Position numbers and translations under genes: made by a program. The notes under the pieces are model-generated. The model was given only the letters and a program-made list of their open reading frames with translations. It ran no database searches and was not told the origin of the DNA. Shown piece by piece: positions 9,078 through 13,704 of a DNA stretch of 13,704 nucleotides. Positions within the stretch are counted from its first letter, which is position 1; each line of letters opens with the position of its first letter. Location of the stretch: NCBI RefSeq assembly GCF_000003605.2, contig NW_003114400.1, positions 1 to 13,704 of the forward strand, written 5' to 3'. The stretch comes from Saccoglossus kowalevskii (taxonomy: Eukaryota; Hemichordata; Enteropneusta; Harrimaniidae).

Positions 9078-9626
9078 CTTGTGACGCTGTACACACCAGT
9101 GACACTGTACACACCTGTAACGCTGTACACACCAGTGACGCGGTACACACCAGTGACACTGTACACACCAGTGACACTGTACACACCAGTGACGCGGTAC
9201 ACACCAGTGACGCTGTACACACCAGTGACACTGTACACACCAGTTATGCTGTACACACCAGTGACACTGTACACACCAGTGATGCTGTACACACCAGTGA
9301 CACTGTACACACCAGTGATGCTGTACACACCAGTGACACTGTACACACCAATGACACTGTACACACCAGTGACACTGTACACACCAGTTATGCTGTACAC
9401 ACCAGTGACACTGTACACACCAGTGACACTGTACACACCGGTGACACTGTACACACCAGTGAAGCTGTACACACAAATGATGCTGTACACACCAATGACG
9501 CTGTACACACCAGTGACACTGTACACACCAGTGACGCTGTACACACCAGTGAAACTGTACACACCAGTGACACTGTACACATCAGTGACACTGTACACAC
9601 CAGTGACACTGTACACACCAGTGACG

Positions 9627-9717
9627 CTGTTCACAACCAGTGACACTGTACACCTCAGGGACTCTGTACACACCAATGATGCTGTCACACCAGTGACGCA
9701 GTACACGCTCAGTGACT
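9627..9717 (+). repeat. Degenerate block of five units
   Basis: Unit lengths are 19, 18, 18, 17 and 19 bp. They carry CACAACCAG, CACCTCAGGGACT, CAATGATG, CTGTCACACC and CAGTACACGCTCAGTGACT. Two of the three GACT endings in the window lie here. No comparable divergence is seen elsewhere. The 1-bp gains and losses nearly cancel, and a further 19-bp unit ending GTGAACA follows at 9790-9808. It could be an old array edge, a repair scar or a poor-quality stretch of assembly. Confidence 0.85.
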
Positions 9718-9826
9718 CTGTACACACCAGTGACGCTGTACACACCAGTGACACTGTACACACCAGTGACACTGTACACACCAGTGACACTGTACACACC
9801 AGTGAACACTGTACACACCAGTTATG

Positions 9827-9846
9827 CTATATATACACCAGTGACA
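9827..9846 (+). repeat. 20-mer with TATATATA core, copy 5
   Basis: It follows a CAGTTATG unit (9809-9826), itself preceded by a 19-bp unit ending GTGAACA. It opens a 182-bp run to the anchor cassette at 10009 that includes a CTGTCCAC unit at 9865 and a CAGTACAC unit at 9919. Confidence 0.9.
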
Positions 9847-10008
9847 CTGTACACACCAGTTATGCTGTCCACACCAGTGACGCTGTACACACCAATGACG
9901 CTGTACACACCAGTGACGCAGTACACACCAGTGACGCTGTACACACCAGTGACGCTGTACACACCAGTGACACTGTACACACCAGTGACCCTGTACACAC
10001 CAGTGACG

Positions 10009-10190
10009 CTGTACACAATAATTATGCTGTACACACCAGTAATAGCTGTACATACCAGTGACGCTGTACACACCAGTGACGCTATACACACCAGTGACGC
10101 TGTACACACCAGTGACGCTGTACACACCACTGACGCTGTACTCACCAGTGACGCTATACACACCAGTGACGCTGTACACACCAGTAATAG
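10009..10190 (+). repeat. 182-bp anchor cassette, copy 6
   Basis: AATAATTATG lies at 10017-10026 and both 19-mers end TAATAG. Every other unit matches the majority form, so this copy is the best stand-in for the cassette consensus. Upstream lies the module that starts with a TATATATA 20-mer at 9827 and a CAGTACAC unit at 9919, an entry route shared with copy 2. Confidence 0.93.
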
Positions 10191-10568
10191 CTGTTCACAC
10201 CAATGACGCTGTACACACCGGTGACACTGTACACACCAGTGACACTGTACACACCAATGACGCTGTACACACCAGTGACACTGTACACACCAGTGAAGCT
10301 GTACACACAAATGACGCTGTACACACCAATGACGCTGTACACACCAGTGACACTGTACACACCAGTGACGCTGTACACTCCAGTGACACTGTACACACCA
10401 GTGACACTGTACACACCAATGATCCTGTACACACCGGTGACGCAGTACACACCAGTGACGCTGTACACACCAGTGACGCTGTACACACCAGTGACACTGT
10501 ACACACCAGTGACACTGTACGCACCAGTGACGCTGTACACACCAGTGACTCTGTACACACCAGTGACG

Positions 10569-10784
10569 CTATACACACCAGTGACGCTGTACACACCAGT
10601 GACGCTGTACACACCAGTGACGCTGTACACACCAGTGACGCTGTACACACCAGTGACGCTGTACACACCAGTGACGCTGTACACACCAGTGACGCTATAC
10701 ACACCAGTGACGCTGTACACACCAGTGACGCTGTACACACCAGTGACGCTGTACACACCAGTGACGCTGTACACACCAGTGACG
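10569..10784 (+). repeat. Most homogeneous tract: twelve GACG units
   Basis: Twelve consecutive units all end CAGTGACG; the only change is CTATACAC at the units starting 10569 and 10695, exactly seven units apart. Every unit keeps its CpG. This is the most uniform stretch of the window and fits a young expansion, possibly by duplication of a seven-unit block. A CAGAGAGG unit ends it. Confidence 0.87.
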
Positions 10785-11792
10785 CTGTACACACCAGAGA
10801 GGCTGTACACACCAGTTATGCTGTACACACCAGTGACACTGTACACACCTGTGACGCTGTACACACAAATGACGCTGTACACACCAATGACGCTGTACAC
10901 ACCAGTGACACTGTACACACCAGTGACGCTGTACACACCAGTGACACTGTACACACCAGTGACACTGTACACACCAGTTATGCTGTACACACCAGTGACA
11001 CTGTACACACCAGTGACACTGTACACACCAGTGACGCTGTACACATCAGTGACGCTGTACACACCAGTGAGGCTGAACACACCAGTGACGCTGTACACAC
11101 CGGTGACACTGTACACACCAGTGACACTGTACACACCAATGACACTGTACACACAAATGACGCTGTACACACCAGTTATGCTGTACACACCAGTGACACT
11201 GTACACACCAGTGACACTGTACACACCGGTGACACTGTACACACCAGTGAAGCTGTACACACAAATGATGCTGTACACACCAATGACGCTGTACACACCA
11301 GTGACACTGTACACACCAGTGATGCTGTACACACCAGTGACGCTGTACACACCAGTGAGGCTGAACACACCAGTGATGCTGTACACACCGGTGACACTGT
11401 ACACACCAGTGACACTGTACACACCAATGACACTGTACACACCAGTGACACTGTACACACCAGTTATGCTGTACACACCAGTGACACTGTACACACCAGT
11501 GACACTGTACACACCGGTGACACTGTACACACCAGTGAAGCTGTACACACAAATGATGCTGTACACACCAGTGACGCTGTACATACCAGTGACACAGTAC
11601 ACACCAGTGACGCGGTACACACCAGTGACGCTGTACACACCAGTGATGCTGTACACACCAATGACGCTGTACACACCAGTGATGCTGTACACACCAGTGA
11701 CACTGTACACACCAGTGACACTGTACACACCGGTGACACTGTACACACCACTGACGCTGTACTCACCAGTGACGCTATACACACCAGTGACG

Positions 11793-11884
11793 CTGTACAC
11801 ACCAGTAATAGCTGTTCACACCAATGACGCTGTACACACCGGTGACACTGTACACACCAGTGACGCTGTACACACCAGTAATAG
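11793..11884 (+). repeat. Double 19-mer module, copy 4
   Basis: 19-mers lie at 11793-11811 and 11866-11884, both ending TAATAG. A shortened cassette tail precedes it: the CACTGACG, TACTCACC and CTATACAC units at 11739-11792. It then runs through a GAAG triplet at 11903 to the cassette at 12173. Confidence 0.88.
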
Positions 11885-12172
11885 CTGTTCACACCAATGA
11901 CGCTGTACACACCAGTGAAGCTGTACACACAAATGACGCTGTACACACCAATGACGCTGTACACACCAGTGACACTGTACACACCAGTGACGCTGTACAC
12001 ACCAGTGACACTGTACACACCAGTGACACTGTACACACCAGTTATGCTGTACACACCAGTGACACTGTACCCACCAGTGACACTGTACACACCAGTGACG
12101 CTGTACACATCAGTGACGCTGTACACACCAGTGACACTGTACACACCAGTGACCCTGTACACACCAGTGACG

Positions 12173-12354
12173 CTGTACACAATAATTATGCTGTACACAC
12201 CAGTAACAACTGTACATACCAGTGACGCTGTACACACCAGTGGCGCTATACACACCAGTGACGCTGTACACACCAGTGACGCTGTACACACCACTGACGC
12301 TGTACTCACCAGTGACGCTATACACACCAGTGACGCTGTACACACCAGTAATAG
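12173..12354 (+). repeat. 182-bp anchor cassette, copy 7
   Basis: AATAATTATG lies at 12181-12190. The first 19-mer ends TAACAA, unique in the window, and the fourth unit reads CAGTGGCG. Length and unit order are unchanged. Downstream, the usual CCGGTGACA unit is CCTGTGACA. Confidence 0.92.
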
Positions 12355-12786
12355 CTGTTCACACCAATGACGCTGTACACACCTGTGACACTGTACACAC
12401 CAGTGACACTGTACACACCAATGACACTGTACACACCAGTGACACTGTACACACCAGTTATGCTGTACACACCAGTGACACTGTACACACTGGTGACACT
12501 GTACACACCAGTGAAGCTGTACACACAAATGACGCTGTACACACCAATGACGCTGTACACACCAGTGACACTGTACACACCAGTGACGCTGTACACACCA
12601 GTGACACTGTACACACCAGTGACACTGTACACACCAGTTATGCTGTACACACCAGTGACACTGTACACACCAGTGACACTGTACACACCAGTGACGCTGT
12701 ACACATCAGTGACATTGTACACACCGGTGACACTGTACACACCAGTGACACTGTACACACCAATGACACTGTACACACCAGTGACA

Positions 12787-12895
12787 CTGTTACACACCAG
12801 TTATGTTGTACATACCAGTGACACTGTACACACCAGTGACACTGTACACACCGGTGACACTGTACACACAGTGAAGCTGTACACCACAAATGATG
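12787..12895 (+). repeat. Cluster of 1-bp indels
   Basis: Three of six consecutive units are off length: CTGTTACACACC (+1, 12787-12805), CACACAGTGAAG (-1, 12860-12876) and TACACCACAAATG (+1, 12877-12895). Each is a one-base change in a run of T or C. The order of modules (CGGTGACA, GAAG, AAATGATG, CAATGACG) is intact. Confidence 0.83.
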
Positions 12896-13057
12896 CTGTA
12901 CACACCAATGACGCTGTACACACCAGTGACACTGTACACACCAGTGACGCTGTACACACCAGTGAAACTGTACACACCAGTGACACTGTACACACCAGTG
13001 ACACTGTACACACCAGTGACACTGTACACACCAGTGACCCTGTACACACCAGTGACC

Positions 13058-13239
13058 CTGTACACAATAATTATGCTGTACACACCAGTAATAGCTGTAC
13101 ATACCAGTGACGCTGTACACACCAGTGACGCTGTACACACCAGTGACGCTGTACACACCACTGACGCTGTACACACCACTGACGCTGTACTCACCAGTGA
13201 CGCTATACACACCAGTGACGCTGTACACACCAGTAATAG
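13058..13239 (+). repeat. 182-bp anchor cassette, copy 8
   Basis: AATAATTATG lies at 13066-13075 and both 19-mers end TAATAG. The first CTATACAC unit is replaced by a plain unit and the CACTGACG unit occurs twice in succession (13149-13184), yet total length is still 182 bp. Two GACC units precede it, as in copies 1 and 2. It lies only 885 bp after the previous copy, the shortest spacing seen. Downstream CCAATAACG replaces CCAATGACG. Confidence 0.92.
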
Positions 13240-13671
13240 CTGTTCACACCAATAACGCTGTACACACCGGTGACACTGTACACACCAGTGACACTGTACA
13301 CACCAATGACACTGTACACACCAGTGACACTGTACACACCAGTTATGCTGTACACACCAGTGACACTGTACACACCAGTGACACTGTACACACCAGTGAA
13401 GCTGTACACACAAATGACGCTGTACACACCAATGACGCTGTACACACCAGTGACACTGTACACACCAGTGACGCTGTACACACCAGTGACACTGTACACA
13501 CCAGTGACACTGTACACACCAGTTATGCTGTACACACCAGTGACACTGTACACACCAGTGACACTGTACACACCAGAGACGCTGTACACATCAGTGACGC
13601 TGTACGCACCAGTTATGCTGTACACACCACTGACACTGTACACACCAGTGACGCTGTACACATCAGTGACG

Positions 13672-13704
13672 CTGTAAACACCAGTGAGTCTGAACACACC
13701 ATGA
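13672..13704 (+). repeat. Right window edge: variant doublet
   Basis: A CTGTAAACACC unit ending GAGT (13672-13689) is followed by CTGAACACACCATGA, in which CCAGTGA has become CCATGA by loss of one base. The array is still repetitive at the last base, with no unique flank. Confidence 0.83.

Larger units (their letters stand above)
1..13704 (+). repeat. 18-bp tandem satellite array filling the window
   Basis: The unit CTGTACACACCAGTGACR repeats head to tail with no inversion and no unique interruption. I count 757 units between 6 and 13689, plus two 9-bp stubs and partial units at 1-5 and 13690-13704. Composition is about 50-56% G+C. Common variants are R = G or A at phase 18, CCAATGACG for CCAGTGACG, CCAGTTATG, CCGGTGACA, CATCAGTG, CTATACAC and CAGTACAC. 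All phase changes trace to a few unit types listed separately. No splice structure, RNA fold, promoter or mobile-element terminus stands out, and no stretch of even 100 bases is non-repeat. The array extends past both window edges or ends very near them. Function is unknown; it could be pericentromeric, subtelomeric or interstitial. The class (tandem satellite or minisatellite) is certain; the host and chromosomal position are not visible. Confidence 0.98.

Noticed and set aside
1-13704. CRISPR array
   Set aside because: The repeats are directly adjacent with no spacers, and repeat units themselves vary.
1-13704. Plasmid iterons or a replication origin
   Set aside because: An 18-bp unit resembles iteron length, but iteron sets hold a handful of copies beside a replication gene and an AT-rich region. 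Here there are over 750 copies and no gene.
1-13704. Telomere repeat or known centromere motif
   Set aside because: No TTAGGG-type repeats and no CENP-B-box-like sequence are visible. A centromeric location remains possible but unsupported.

Overview
The whole 13,704-base window is one head-to-tail tandem array of an 18-bp unit, consensus CTGTACACACCAGTGACR with R = G or A. I find no gene, RNA gene, mobile element or unique sequence. By hand phase-accounting, every base from 6 to 13689 falls into 757 monomer units plus two 9-bp stubs. About 719 units' worth of departure from exact 18-bp phase is not needed: all phase changes come from a short list, namely 26 recurrent 19-bp units ending TAATAG, TAATAA or TAACAA, five 20-bp units with a TATATATA core, the two stubs, one +2 unit, and two small indel clusters. 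Partial units sit at both window edges, so neither array boundary is visible.

This is eukaryotic minisatellite or satellite DNA, most likely from an animal; the species cannot be read from it. The commonest monomer polymorphism (CG, CA or TG at phase 17-18) is what decay of a methylated CpG produces, which fits a CpG-methylating genome such as a vertebrate, but this is inference.

Above the monomer level the array is a mosaic. An anchor cassette of exactly 182 bp (ten monomers, two of them 19-mers) occurs eight times, starting at 77, 2479, 4734, 6930, 8365, 10009, 12173 and 13058. The spacings are irregular (885 to 2402 bp), so there is no fixed higher-order period. Between cassettes, smaller modules are reused: a double 19-mer block of 92 bp (four copies), a GAAG/AAATGAY/CAATGACG triplet (sixteen copies), a GAGG/CTGAAC doublet (ten internal copies), a CAGAGAGG unit (six copies) and the TATATATA 20-mers (five copies). 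Larger duplicated segments include 240-1410 with 3291-4317, 1195-1520 with 1899-2224, 3291-3840 with 8528-9077, 4662-5041 with 6858-7237 (identical by eye), and 6431-7255 with 7922-8690.

Because 18 is a multiple of three, two forward and all three reverse frames stay open for hundreds of codons. They encode only six-residue repeats such as VHTSDT, LYTPVT, VTGVYS, RHWCVQ and SLVCTA, and break mainly where a 19- or 20-mer changes phase. I do not annotate any as a gene. The interest here is structural: how a satellite keeps one invariant cassette while everything between is reshuffled in whole-monomer steps.
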